Shown here: in pieces, positions 15,511-25,193 of the stretch
Layout: each line of letters starts with the position of its first letter
Numbering within the stretch: the stretch's first letter is position 1
Assembly (NCBI GenBank): GCA_046349875.1
Contig: JAXMBN010000051.1
Span: 1-35,715 of the forward strand
Source: JAXMBN01 sp046349875
Lineage (GTDB): Bacteria > Planctomycetota > Planctomycetia > Pirellulales > Pirellulaceae
Direction: 5' to 3'
Length of the DNA: 35,715 nt
Translations under genes and position numbers: made by a program
Notes under the pieces: generated by a model
Seen by the model: the letters and a program-made list of their open reading frames with translations, nothing else
Told to the model about the DNA's origin: nothing
The model's database searches: none

Positions 15511-18500
15511 CTAGTGGGCGTCGGTTTCTACGGTGATGGCCATTACGATCGGTGCGGTATCGTCTGGCCCCTTCACAAGTTCGATCTGCTTGAGCGAGTC
15601 TGTCTTCTTTGGCTCAACCTTCAAGTAGCGAATCTGCTGATCGCGAAGACGTGCAGCAAACTTGGATCCAGGGACGTCGACTCGCCGGATGTAATCGGCA
15701 AAGTGCTCACCATTGCGGAGTGGGTGATCCTCTGTCGAACCATCGACATAGTGCAATCGCACGATCATCGAGACAGTCTTTTCTTGCCCATAAGGGAAGC
15801 CCCAACCGCTGACTCCACTGAGCAAGTGAATCGCCTTAGCGGGAGTATTGCAGGTTACCGCAACCGACTTAGGCATCTTCGGAGGCAATGGTCCATTCGG
15901 TCCGTGAAGCAAAACAATATTTGGTACTCGCTTCTCCATCGGATCGACCAACACGAAAGGAACACCTTCAATCGTCTTTGGCTTCCAGTCCGAGAACACC
16001 ATGCGATCGGGACCATCATCGCCATTGCTGAAAAGTCCTTTGGTGCTAACAGCAGTAGCGACTTTGTTGAGCGGCAATGGAACGTACTTACCCTTGGTCG
16101 CCAAGAATTCGAGAAGATCCTTCATCTCCTCTTTGCTCATCTGACTTTCAAAACCTTCCGGCATCAATGACTTGTTTGTGCCAGTTAGCTTTTCAATATC
16201 ATCGCGTGAAATCGATTGCCGCTGACCTTTGGCATCGATCAACTCCACCGTCGTACGCGATTCACCTGCCAACATTCCCGTGATAACCAATCCTTCCGTC
16301 GTAAGGACGGAATAGATGCGGAAGTTCCCTTCCACGCTTCGATTGGGGTCGAGAATATTGACCAACAGTTCGTGCTTTGGATGAACTGCCATGCCGGTAA
16401 GATCGGGGCCGATGTTCTGTCCTTCACCGGTATGCTGATGGCAGAGGGCGCAGTGCTTCTTGAATAGCTCTTTACCTTTGACCCCATCACCTTTCTCTTC
16501 GGTTGTGGCAACCCATTGCTCGATGACCTTTGCACGGTCCGCATTGGGAATTCCACCTCCCGATTGCATGACCGACTTCGCAAGATCACGAATCGCGCGA
16601 TCGGGGTGATCTCGCAATGCTTGCCGTTGATCCAACTGCAAATCGTTCAAGGCAACCTTCCCTTGCTCGATGGCACTCAACAAACTGCGAGTGGTCTCAG
16701 GGCGAGCCATGAGGACGCGAATCGCCGTATCTTTGAGTTCTGGGGTCATCGATGCAAGCTTCTCAATCAATGCAGTTGCTACGCGAGGCGAACGGCTTCC
16801 GGTCAATGCTTGAATCATGCCACTTGCAATGTTGGGAGCCATCTGAGGACTGAGCTTACCGAGAAGGGTATCGACAATCGCATCTTGGCTTGGTTGCATG
16901 ATGATCAGCTGCCGAGCAGCGTCGATTCGTTCACTGGCCTTGGCCGCATCACTATCGACGATCACCAACAACTGGTTGGCGATCTTCTCGATTTGATCCT
17001 TCATCGAGCGAGCACCCAAGCGGCCGGCCAACTGAACCAAAACGCTCTTTCCAGATACGGGTAGCTTCTCCAAAACTTTGACGAGATTCGCTCCAGTGGC
17101 TTCGTCGACTTGGATCTCGTGCTCATTGGGCCAACCTTTGGCTAACCCATCGAGTACGACGAACGCATTCTGTCCTTCTGCTTGATCGATCGCGGCCAAG
17201 AGCTTGCCGAATTGATCGGCCGTTGGCTTGGATCGCCCCATGTGGCTGGCAATGATGCCAATGCGTCCCGAGAGAATTTCGGGCCAAGCTTTCTTGTCGG
17301 CCAAAAGGAGCGGCAGCACTTCATCGGCTCGCATGGCAACAGCCGATGTCCAAGCGTCGAGAAGCCAAGGATCATTCAAACTGGATTCATCGATCTTGCT
17401 CAATGCTTGAGCGACTTGATCAGCACTTCCGGTCGCATCCGAAATCTGAAGGAATGCGGCCAGTCGCACTTGAGGATCCGAATCCTTTTGCAAACCAGCA
17501 CTGATGATCTTCTGAGCGGAAGCGTTATCGCGAGGCAAAACCTGAATGGCAGCTCGACGTACTCCCGCAACAGGACTCTTCAGGGCCTTCTCCACTGCTG
17601 CCCATACATTGCCGTTCTTGGCTTGAACCATTCCAAGCCCATGAAGTGTCCACAGCGCATGCATAGCGCCGACGTTCAGTCCAATGCCGTCGGTCTTTTC
17701 GCTCGTCGCCAATTGCACCAACGCTTCAACTGCCTTGGGATCCTTGACGCCGTTTTGAATGAGCAAACGCTGTGCAGTCAAACGCCAACGCATCGTGGGG
17801 TGGGACAGAGCAGCGATCAATTGCATCGAATCTGCGGATGCCAATCCTTTCGCCGTTGCGTCGATTGCCGCTTTCGCAGAATCGCTCATCGGTTCGGATG
17901 TACCTTGGTAAATCAATCGATAAATACGTCCATGACGCTTATCGCGCAAGTCGGACTCATAGGCATTGCCCTTGCCTGTGCTAAAACCCTGAGGAGTTGG
18001 GTTGTGTTGCACGATGTAGTTGTACCAATCGAGCACCCATACGTTTCCATCGGGCCCAATCTCGGCCATGATCGGTGCAGCCCACTCATCGTCACTCGCA
18101 ACCAGATTGAATGGACTGGAGCTCTTATATCCAGCACCATCGCGCTGCAGCACAAATGCACCCACGAGGTGAGCAGTCGGCTCGCATACAAAGGCCAATC
18201 GATTCCACCACGACTTGGGATAGGTTCGGGCGGTATACAACGCATGTCCAGCACCTGCTGTATATCCACCGTGCCAATCCACTTGGCGAATCTTGTCGGT
18301 CGGTGCGTTGAACTTGTAGGTATCCGAAATCATGCGCAAGGTGGCTGGCGACCAACCTTTCACCCGTTCGTAATAGCGATTAGGAATCGGCATGAAATTG
18401 CTTGGATTGCCATTGGCCGTTGATCCAAAAATGAGTCCCTCTTCGCTGATGCCCAGTCCCCAGGTGTTATTGTTCGTCGCGCGAATAAACTCCAACTCGC

Positions 18501-20049
18501 GGACGCGAATCGTATGCTTGGCAAAATCGCTCACAGGTTTCGAGCCTAGCGATACTACGGGAGCGGTATCATCGGCTGGACCTGGTTCTACGCGGAATCG
18601 CCAGAACCCCTGACGGAACCCCTGCTGACGCTCGCCATTGATGACAGGGCGAGAATCGTTGTAACCTTGCATGGCCCAGATCCAATTGTCGGGACCGTAT
18701 TGAAAGTTGCTGACCCCACCGTGGGTGTCGCGCATATCCCAACCTGTGATCAACTCCTGCTGCATATCGGCTACGTCGTCGCCATCGATGTCTTTGAGAT
18801 AGAGCGTCTTCGTACCGTCTTGGAGGATAGCACCGCCACCGAATATGACGATCGTTGTCGGAATGCTCAGCTTGTCGACAAAGATGGTGTACTTATCAGC
18901 CTTGCCGTCTCCATTGGTGTCTTCGCAAATGCGGATGCGATCGCGACCTTTTCCGGGAGGCTGCAGTTCATTGGGATAGTCCATAGTCTCGCAAATCCAC
19001 AACCGACCTCGCTCATCCCAATTCATCGCGATGGGCTTGCCACCCAACGCCGGTTCGCTCGCCCAAAGTTCTGGTTGGAATTGCTGTGGAGTAATGTAAT
19101 GCTTGATCGATTCTTCTGCCGGTAGCGGATCCTGCATGGAAGTATGAGGTCGACCTTGGCCTCGTTGCCCGGGAACGTAGTTGGGAATCTTGGCGCCCAC
19201 TTCGGTGTACGAGAAGGGTTTCACATCCTTGCGAAACTCGTTCATCTTGGGAGCTTGAAAAGCCTCGGGGGCAGTCGAAACAAAATCACCAGCTGCGGAA
19301 GGATCTTGACCGACTGCCCAACGAATGCCTCGTTCAAGCAAGTTGTGAAAGCCGGGCTGAGCCCAAGTACGCGCGTCGTGCCCCCACGCAGTGTAGAAGA
19401 CGCGTCCTTTGCCGTGTGTACGAACCCAGGTCCATGGCTCTTCCGTCTTGCCAGCCGCTTGTCCACCTTGTCGACGCACTTCAAGAACCACGCGATCCTT
19501 CTCGTTGTGCTTGGTGTGGACGTAGGTTTCATCCCAACTTCGAAATCCACCGAATCCTTTCATGATGGGATGATCAGGAGCCACGTTCACCGTATCGAAC
19601 TCTTCGCCACCGTGGCTTTTGAACTGTGCACCGCAAAGCGAAACATAGGCTTCTGAGTTGCGGAAGCAGAAGGTCGCACAGTGCAACGGTATGAATCCCT
19701 TGCCTGATGCCACGTAATCCAATAGTCCTTTTTCTTGTTCGGGCGAGATTTGATCGATGTTGGCATAGATCAAAAGTCCGTCGTAGCTTTTCAGCTTGTC
19801 GCCAGCGAGGACATTTGCATCTTCCGTATAGTCGATTTCGATACCGCGAGTCTTGAGAGCAGGGACGATACGACCTGCAAGATCGGCAGGGCGATGATGC
19901 CCCTTATCGCCGAGAAAGACGATGCGAATCGGATCCGCTGCCATCGCGGGACTCAACACCAAACTCGCGAAGATCGCGCATGCACTCGCTAGAGATAGCC
20001 AGGGCTTTCTCGCTTGGATTCTCGTATTGCGAACTGAAAAAGGAATCAT
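15511..20049 (-). CDS. ThuA – PVC-type haem-binding – HEAT – cytochrome c fusion protein
   Basis: A very large (1512 aa) secreted protein. Domains in order: signal peptide (1–37, ending SPAMA); ThuA-like domain (about 41–250: IRIVFLGDKGHHRPAD, SGKGFIPLHCATFCFRN, TAWGHDARTW), related to glutamine-amidotransferase folds and linked to trehalose use; PVC-type membrane-bound dehydrogenase/β-propeller domain (about 300–700: NWDERGRLWICETMDYPNE, DTNGDGKADKYTIF, GPDGNVWVLDWYNYIVQHNP); HEAT-like helical repeats (about 720–1160); a c-type cytochrome domain with CALCH at 1200–1204 and later DPNRSVEGNF and GMLAGESRTTVELIDAKG; and a β-rich C-terminal domain (about 1330–1512). It is an intact reading frame of a family common in planctomycetes and verrucomicrobia, likely passing electrons from substrate oxidation to the haem. 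It lies 95 bp downstream of the Gfo/Idh pseudogene on the same strand and ends at a strong terminator. Confidence 0.93.
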   Translation of the reverse strand: MIPFSVRNTRIQARKPWLSLASACAIFASLVLSPAMAADPIRIVFLGDKGHHRPADLAGRIVPALKTRGIEIDYTEDANVLAGDKLKSYDGLLIYANIDQISPEQEKGLLDYVASGKGFIPLHCATFCFRNSEAYVSLCGAQFKSHGGEEFDTVNVAPDHPIMKGFGGFRSWDETYVHTKHNEKDRVVLEVRRQGGQAAGKTEEPWTWVRTHGKGRVFYTAWGHDARTWAQPGFHNLLERGIRWAVGQDPSAAGDFVSTAPEAFQAPKMNEFRKDVKPFSYTEVGAKIPNYVPGQRGQGRPHTSMQDPLPAEESIKHYITPQQFQPELWASEPALGGKPIAMNWDERGRLWICETMDYPNELQPPGKGRDRIRICEDTNGDGKADKYTIFVDKLSIPTTIVIFGGGAILQDGTKTLYLKDIDGDDVADMQQELITGWDMRDTHGGVSNFQYGPDNWIWAMQGYNDSRPVINGERQQGFRQGFWRFRVEPGPADDTAPVVSLGSKPVSDFAKHTIRVRELEFIRATNNNTWGLGISEEGLIFGSTANGNPSNFMPIPNRYYERVKGWSPATLRMISDTYKFNAPTDKIRQVDWHGGYTAGAGHALYTARTYPKSWWNRLAFVCEPTAHLVGAFVLQRDGAGYKSSSPFNLVASDDEWAAPIMAEIGPDGNVWVLDWYNYIVQHNPTPQGFSTGKGNAYESDLRDKRHGRIYRLIYQGTSEPMSDSAKAAIDATAKGLASADSMQLIAALSHPTMRWRLTAQRLLIQNGVKDPKAVEALVQLATSEKTDGIGLNVGAMHALWTLHGLGMVQAKNGNVWAAVEKALKSPVAGVRRAAIQVLPRDNASAQKIISAGLQKDSDPQVRLAAFLQISDATGSADQVAQALSKIDESSLNDPWLLDAWTSAVAMRADEVLPLLLADKKAWPEILSGRIGIIASHMGRSKPTADQFGKLLAAIDQAEGQNAFVVLDGLAKGWPNEHEIQVDEATGANLVKVLEKLPVSGKSVLVQLAGRLGARSMKDQIEKIANQLLVIVDSDAAKASERIDAARQLIIMQPSQDAIVDTLLGKLSPQMAPNIASGMIQALTGSRSPRVATALIEKLASMTPELKDTAIRVLMARPETTRSLLSAIEQGKVALNDLQLDQRQALRDHPDRAIRDLAKSVMQSGGGIPNADRAKVIEQWVATTEEKGDGVKGKELFKKHCALCHQHTGEGQNIGPDLTGMAVHPKHELLVNILDPNRSVEGNFRIYSVLTTEGLVITGMLAGESRTTVELIDAKGQRQSISRDDIEKLTGTNKSLMPEGFESQMSKEEMKDLLEFLATKGKYVPLPLNKVATAVSTKGLFSNGDDGPDRMVFSDWKPKTIEGVPFVLVDPMEKRVPNIVLLHGPNGPLPPKMPKSVAVTCNTPAKAIHLLSGVSGWGFPYGQEKTVSMIVRLHYVDGSTEDHPLRNGEHFADYIRRVDVPGSKFAARLRDQQIRYLKVEPKKTDSLKQIELVKGPDDTAPIVMAITVETDAH

Positions 20050-20144
20050 GATTCTCTCGATGGATGTGAGGAGAGGGAGACGGGCGTGGAGGAGCCTACT
20101 TCACCGAATACCGAGGAAGCAGGCTCAAAATAACCATGTGGGCA

Positions 20145-21259
20145 TTAGCCCAGCGTAAATGCAGGCAACTTCACGATCTGCCCACCTTGCAATGCACTTT
20201 GGTGAGCACAGATACCAACACAGGTCCAGTTGGCACTGGTTACAGCGTTGGGCCATGGATCACGATTCTGCACCAAGGCACTGACGAATTCGTGCACCAA
20301 GTGTGGATGCGATCCTCCGTGTCCTCCACCTTGGATGAACGAGAGGTGATCGGCATCTTGAATCGATTGCGTGAACTCGCGAATCTCAGGAGGCAAGAGA
20401 TGCGCGTAGTCGGGTACTTCCACTTTGGATGCGATCTCGGGTTCGGGCTTCTTAGCCGTATGAATGATGAGGCTCGTTCTCTACCAATGTCCATTCAAAA
20501 CTCTTCTTGGTACCGTAGACATCAAAGCTCTCGCGATATTGCCGAGCCGTATCGAAAAGGAATCGCCAAATATGAGCGGCGATGTCGGAATCCTTTGATC
20601 TGGTGATGTGGCAGCTTTCCACAGCGAAGGAATTGCCCGATTTCTTGATCAAGTCTCTTTGCGAATGGTTCCTGATCCAAAGCACGACACATACTCAGCA
20701 CGACCATTCACCAAGCCCAAGACTGGACTGACCACGTGGGTCGCATAATGCATCGGATCATTCGTTCCCAATACTCAGGCCAACCATCCATGTCTTGCGG
20801 ATGCGATGCGGCCATGTATTGGATCTTGCCTAGCTCACCCTTGGTGTACATCTCTTTGATGAAGAGAAACTCGCGGCTATACACGACGGTCTCGGCCATC
20901 ATGTACTCTCTAGCCGGTATCGGCCACCAACTGACAGATCTTGTCGCAATCTTCGATGGTGGTTGCCATCGGAACGGTGCACATGACGCTTGCCCGCTTT
21001 GAGAGCTTCCATACTCATCCAAGCGTGATCGGAATTGGGCTATTGATATGCACGAAATCGATATCGGGATCGCTCAGTACCTGTTCGTATTGGGTAAAAG
21101 GCTTCGCAATTCCAAAGTGATCCCTAACCTTGTTCATCTCAGCTTCATTGTGACGGCAGATCGCAACCACGTTGGCATTCGGATGCTTCGAAAATCGGAA
21201 TAAATCCCGGCGCCGAATCCAAGTCCGACCATGGCAACATTGAACCGACTCTTGCTCAT
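20145..21259 (-). pseudogene. Gfo/Idh/MocA family oxidoreductase, broken by multiple frameshifts
   Basis: An NAD(P)-dependent sugar-type oxidoreductase gene, now unreadable. From ATG 21259 the minus strand gives MSKSRFNVAMVGLGFGA (Rossmann GxGxxG), then changes frame to KHPNANVVAICRHNEAEMNK, then to DHAWMSMEALKAGK, VMCTVPMATTIEDCDKICQL, EYMMAETVVYSREFLFIKEM, MHYATHVVSPVLGLVNG, AAHIWRFLFDTARQYRESFD, and finally VEVPDYAHLLPP to the TAA at 20145. Joining these pieces recovers a normal family protein of about 370 residues. At least six, probably seven, single- or two-base shifts are needed, near 21205, 21023, 20985, 20915, 20755, 20660 and 20470. Neighbouring long genes are intact, so scattered sequencing error is an unlikely sole cause. 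It sits upstream of the ThuA/haem gene and divergent from the XylR-like regulator. Confidence 0.88.
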
Positions 21260-21603
21260 TGGGTGATCTCGTAGGTGCAGATAGAAGGAGGGGGGGAGAG
21301 GCGATCATTCGCTTCCAACAAATTCGACAATTATCCTACCCTTCCAGACTAACGATGTCGTTTTGATCAACCATGAGAAATTAGTGCATAAATTGTGTTT
21401 TTTACCGCGTGAAGCTCTATTGCAGGATGGAACGAGAACCAAGACGCTTGCGAAAAAGGCTATGCGAATCGCAAGCGAATGACGAACGCGGCGATGGAAA
21501 ATGGGACCATCGCTCCATTGCGATAAAAGATCGCGCGAAGAAACAACCTTGTGTTGTAGGCTCTTCGGGATCGAGATTCAGTAGGAACGCGAGATAGATC
21601 GGG
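21260..21603. other. Divergent intergenic region upstream of the XylR-like regulator
   Basis: A 344-bp stretch between the oxidoreductase pseudogene and the regulator. An A/T-rich segment at about 21378–21403 (TTAGTGCATAA followed by a T run) is the most promoter-like part, and an operator for the adjacent regulator would be expected here, but I see no clear direct or inverted repeat pair. No coding potential is convincing. Confidence 0.4.
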
Positions 21604-22800
21604 ATGACTCGTAAAGCCGTTGCCCTCTTAATTGAAACATCGAATGCGTATGCCCGCGGAATCCTGGAAGGGATCATCGAGTATCAACGGCAGCATGATG
21701 GATGGAGCATCTATTTGCCGGAACAAGATCGCGGCGCAACGCCTCCCAAATGGCTACGCACGTGGCAAGGGGACGGAATCATTGCTCGCATCGAGTCCGA
21801 TGCCATCGCCACCGCGGTGAAGCGTGCAGGTATCCCCACGGTGGATGTCTCTGCCGCTCGAAGATTGGATGGGATCCCTTGGGTTGAAACCGATGACGCC
21901 TGCGTAGCTCGATTGGCCATCGAACATCTGTGGGAACGGGGATTTCGACAGTTGGCCTTCTGTGGTGATCCCAGTTTTAATTGGTCCAAGTGGCGTTCAG
22001 ATCATTTTGTGGCTCAGCTGACAGCACGTGGAATCGACTGTCACCTCTTTGAAACAACAGGGCGACTCTCCAAAGGTTACTCTTGGCCGCGCGAGCAGAA
22101 GCATCTGGCCCAATGGCTCAAGAAACTCCCCAAGCCCATCGGGCTGATGGCCAGCTACGATATTCGCGCGCAACAGATCTTGGATCTATGTCGCGAACTG
22201 GAGATCCACGTACCCGACGAAGTGGCTGTGGTCGGCGTCGATAATGACCCCATCGTTTGCAATCTTTCCTATCCTTCACTATCCAGCGTCATTCCCAACG
22301 CGATGGGAGCAGGATTTCTAGCGGCCGAAATTTTGGAAAAGATGATGCGAGGCGAATCCATCCCTGCCGATGCGCATTTGCTCGCGCCACTCGGCGTCGC
22401 TACACGCCAATCCACCGACATCCTCGCCGTGTCTGACCCCGACATTCGTAAGGCCGCTCGCTTCATTCGAGACAACGCTTGTTCGGGCATCACAGTGCTC
22501 GATGTTCTACGCGAGGTTCCTTTATCTCGCCGCGTTTTTGAAAATCGTTTTCAAAAGGCTACCGGCAAAACACCACACGATGCGATCCTCGCGCAGCGAT
22601 TAAAGCGAGTCGAAGAACTCCTTCGAGAAAGCGATCTATCACTCGACGCAATCGCACAAAAAACCGGCTTTGAACACTCCGAGTACATGAGTGTCGTGTT
22701 TCGCAAAGAGTTTAAGATTCCACCCGGACGTTATCGCAATCAAATCCGTCGCGGGGAAACTCCGCATCTCATCTTACGCTCATCGAATACTTTAAATTGA
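21604..22800 (+). CDS. XylR-like transcriptional regulator (LacI-type sensor + AraC HTH)
   Basis: A 398-residue cytoplasmic regulator. Residues 1–275 form a periplasmic-binding-protein-like ligand domain (VALLIETSNAYARGILEGI; GIPTVDVSA; VETDDACVARLAIEHLWERG; LMASYDIRAQQILDLCRE; VAVVGVDNDPIVCNLSYPSL), and residues 285–385 an AraC-type double helix-turn-helix (VPLSRRVFENRFQKATGKTP; SDLSLDAIAQKTGFEHSEYM; FRKEFKIPPGRYR). This architecture is that of E. coli XylR, which binds xylose; planctomycetes have many paralogues with unknown ligands. It is divergent from the Gfo/Idh pseudogene and the ThuA/haem gene, so it probably controls them in response to a sugar. The start ATG 21604 has only a weak Shine-Dalgarno. 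Confidence 0.93.
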   Translation: MTRKAVALLIETSNAYARGILEGIIEYQRQHDGWSIYLPEQDRGATPPKWLRTWQGDGIIARIESDAIATAVKRAGIPTVDVSAARRLDGIPWVETDDACVARLAIEHLWERGFRQLAFCGDPSFNWSKWRSDHFVAQLTARGIDCHLFETTGRLSKGYSWPREQKHLAQWLKKLPKPIGLMASYDIRAQQILDLCRELEIHVPDEVAVVGVDNDPIVCNLSYPSLSSVIPNAMGAGFLAAEILEKMMRGESIPADAHLLAPLGVATRQSTDILAVSDPDIRKAARFIRDNACSGITVLDVLREVPLSRRVFENRFQKATGKTPHDAILAQRLKRVEELLRESDLSLDAIAQKTGFEHSEYMSVVFRKEFKIPPGRYRNQIRRGETPHLILRSSNTLN

Positions 22801-22890
22801 TGGGAGTGAGTAGTAGCTCGCCAATGGAGCAGAACAGGTCAGCGATCGTTGTGCCAATCGACTTGTTCTTAGAGGCATCGTTTATCAATA

Positions 22891-22926
22891 CATCGAGGAT
22901 CGCATTTAGAAGCGCGATCCTCGATG
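22891..22926. terminator. Intergenic hairpin between convergent genes
   Basis: A perfect 13-bp inverted repeat (arms 22891–22903 and 22914–22926, CATCGAGGATCGC and its complement, 10-nt loop) lies between the end of the XylR-like gene and the end of the convergent secreted-protein gene. It is placed like a bidirectional terminator, but no T run follows on either strand, so the role is uncertain. Confidence 0.45.
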
Positions 22927-22975
22927 GAAGGCCGTAGCCGGCAACAAGAAGTCGATGATTTCTGAAGCTAGGAGC

Positions 22976-23686
22976 TTACAGAGGAGCTAGCCACAGAAGG
23001 CCACCCGCTGTCAAAGCTTCGTTACGAATCGCGCGTTCATCGTAGGGTGGACGCTCACGCAAGCAAGGTGCCGCGCTTCCTGGTCGATAGTGACCGAGAT
23101 TGTAGATGTCTTTTCCTGGAGGATGCAGCGTCATCAGATAAGGCATGATCGGGAAAGTTCCGAAGAATCGCACACCCGAAACCAAGGGCTGCGCACAGGG
23201 GAACCGTTGATGGCCATGTCGCTCCAACATCGTATCTTGGAAGTAAAGAGGTTTATGACAAATCGCCGACGGTGCAAATTGTTTGTCGATCAAAAACATT
23301 TCGCGATCATGACCGGTCGGCATTGGCTGTACGGGAAGCGTCAGACCACTCAACACATTCTTAGGGGTTACGCCGTTCCCAATATTTTGAACGGAAACAT
23401 TGGGAACTTTGATGGCTGTCACTACGAGTCCTTGCAGGGCAATCTCTTGAGGCACGCCATCTTGCTCATTGCGTACCGCGATAGGAGTTTCCCCTTCCTT
23501 CGCAGCAGGCTTGAGAAGCGGTGACTCTTGCGGAAGAGTCGTAAAGTGATCGCGAGAGAAACGAATGCCAGCCGAACTGACTGGGGTCGCGTCGATACCG
23601 CCCTGTTGACCGAAACTGTTTTGCTGCAGGCAAAGAACCACCCCGCAGAATACGAGTCCCCAACGACGTTTCATTGACTTGATCAT
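22976..23686 (-). CDS. Conserved planctomycete secreted protein, function unknown
   Basis: A 236-residue exported protein. The chosen ATG (23686) has GGAG 6 nt upstream and gives a signal peptide (MIKSMKRRWGLVFCGVVLCL, cleavage near SFGQ); the frame itself is open to 23782, and ATG 23671 is a further possibility. The C-terminal half has a motif set that I recall from a planctomycete paralogue family: ICHKPLYFQDTMLERHGH, then VRFFGTFPIMPYLMTLHPPG and YNLGHYRPGSAAPCLRERPP, rich in conserved His, Cys, Tyr and Pro. No known catalytic motif is visible. Adjacent genes give no functional hint; it converges with the XylR-like gene. Confidence 0.75.
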   Translation of the reverse strand: MIKSMKRRWGLVFCGVVLCLQQNSFGQQGGIDATPVSSAGIRFSRDHFTTLPQESPLLKPAAKEGETPIAVRNEQDGVPQEIALQGLVVTAIKVPNVSVQNIGNGVTPKNVLSGLTLPVQPMPTGHDREMFLIDKQFAPSAICHKPLYFQDTMLERHGHQRFPCAQPLVSGVRFFGTFPIMPYLMTLHPPGKDIYNLGHYRPGSAAPCLRERPPYDERAIRNEALTAGGLLWLAPL

Positions 23687-24005
23687 GCTAGACTCCATTC
23701 GTAATCTCGGTGGACTTCCCTGCGCACCGTTGCTTTCAAGATCGACCCTCTCCTCAATTTCCCTTGACCTTACAAAGGCCAACGAACATGCGTTTCCCTA
23801 AGGCCCAGCGTATAGCACCTACATTCCGAACAGGTTGCCAAACGAATCGTTTCCATCCATGATGTTTGCTAGCAATACGTGTAAAACAAAAGACTTCTAG
23901 CAACACTCCCAACGAGTGGAATCGATGAGGAATTGCAATCGCTCATCGCGGCAAAGTATTTCCCTTCGAGACTGCATGGCTCGTTGAATCCTCTGAGATC
24001 CCTCT
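23687..24005. other. Intergenic region, nothing recognised
   Basis: About 320 bp between the starts of the secreted-protein gene (minus) and the ABC ATPase pseudogene (plus). It should hold the promoter of the former. I see no RNA gene, strong hairpin or credible small gene. Confidence 0.5.
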
Positions 24006-25075
24006 ATGCCCACTTTGTCCATTCAACAGCTTGTCAAAAGCTACGATTCAACACCTATTTTGCGAGGCGTGGATCTTGAATTGGAACGGGGCGAGACGAT
24101 CGTCCTTGCAGGAGTGAATGGCTGCGGAAAATCAACCCTACTCCATTGCATTGCAGGTCTCGTTGCCCCCAATGCGGGTCGCATCCTGGTAGAGGGACAG
24201 GATCAGTTGCCACTCTCGAGTGCGCAGCGCCCCATCGGCTTTGTCACACAGGTGGGCGGTTACTTTGAAAATCTATCGGTCGAAGCCAATCTTCAATCGA
24301 GCCTCCGTTCTCAGGGACTTTCTCGCGACGAATGCACGCGTCGCATCGACTGGATCTTGGACCTGCTTCAATTAGCTCAAGTCAAGAATCGCCTGGTTCA
24401 AACATTGTCGGAAAAGGCTGCAGCGGGTCGCCTCGGCCGAGGTCTCATTCGCAAAACCCAGTGCTGTTGCTCGATGAACCCTTCAATCACCTGGATCGCG
24501 AAATTGCATCCAATTGCACGAGGAACTCCATCGAATTCAGCAGGAGTTGCAGTTATCGATTCGATGGTGACTCACCAGTTTGAAAACGCACTCGAACAAG
24601 CAGATCGCATCGCACTGTTATCGGAAGGAACGATTCAGCAATTGGATGTACCTGAAACGATTTATCGCCAACCGGTGCGTCGCGAGATCGCCTATCAGTT
24701 CGGACGTTTTCCTCCCATCCTTGAATCCATTGAATTCGAACGTGAGAGCAAGACCTTTGAGTTTGGTGGCAGGAAGTTCTCCATCGATTCCTTCTCTAAG
24801 CTTGCCTCGGCTACCTGAGCCCTTCGCCATGCGATGGATGGGCATTCGTCCCGAAGCACTGCAATGGAATCACGATAGCCACAATCTCGATAGCAACTTT
24901 CTATGGTGTGCCCAGATCACTGCCATTCGCTTTGGTGGCGACGTCCTAGTCGATTGCTTGGTGCATGGGCGCATGGACCCTTCCCCTTGACATTGCCCTT
25001 CGATCGCAGTGGCAAGTCGGTCAGTCGATCCACTTGTCGGCCGATCCGAATCACTTCTTCTTTCTGTCGGAATAG
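24006..25075 (+). pseudogene. MalK/UgpC-like ABC transporter ATPase, frameshifted
   Basis: Originally the ATPase of a sugar-type ABC importer. The start is intact: Walker A GVNGCGKST at residues 36–44 and a Q-loop region GFVTQVGGYFENLSV. At about 24410 the signature motif is destroyed (LSEKAAAG in place of LSGGQ). Walker B survives in another frame (VLLLDEPFNHLDREIA, about 24465–24515), QLHEELHRIQQELQLS in a third, and the H-loop VTHQFENALEQADRIALLSEG back in the first. The C-terminal TOBE-like part also switches frame: MRWMGIRPEALQW, then FGGDVLVDCLVHGRMD, then QVGQSIHLSADPNHFFFLSE ending at TAG 25075. At least five frame changes are needed. A 270-codon frame (24006–24818) survives by chance but lacks signature and Walker B. 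No permease genes are nearby. Confidence 0.87.
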
Positions 25076-25193
25076 AGAATCGAAACCCTGCTTGCCAGAG
25101 GTTGTTTCCAGATGCGAGCGAGGGTCCTTTTCAAAGGATGTAAGAGTATGCTTCGAAGAAGATTGAAATAGGTCCCTAAGGCAACGAAAGCGA

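Noticed and set aside
15340..16170. 276-codon open frame on the plus strand
   Set aside because: It lies opposite the intact ThuA/haem gene and its terminator; no domain is recognisable, so it is an antisense shadow.
17182..18423. 413-codon open frame on the plus strand
   Set aside because: Fully antisense to the propeller/HEAT part of the ThuA/haem protein, with composition typical of a shadow frame.
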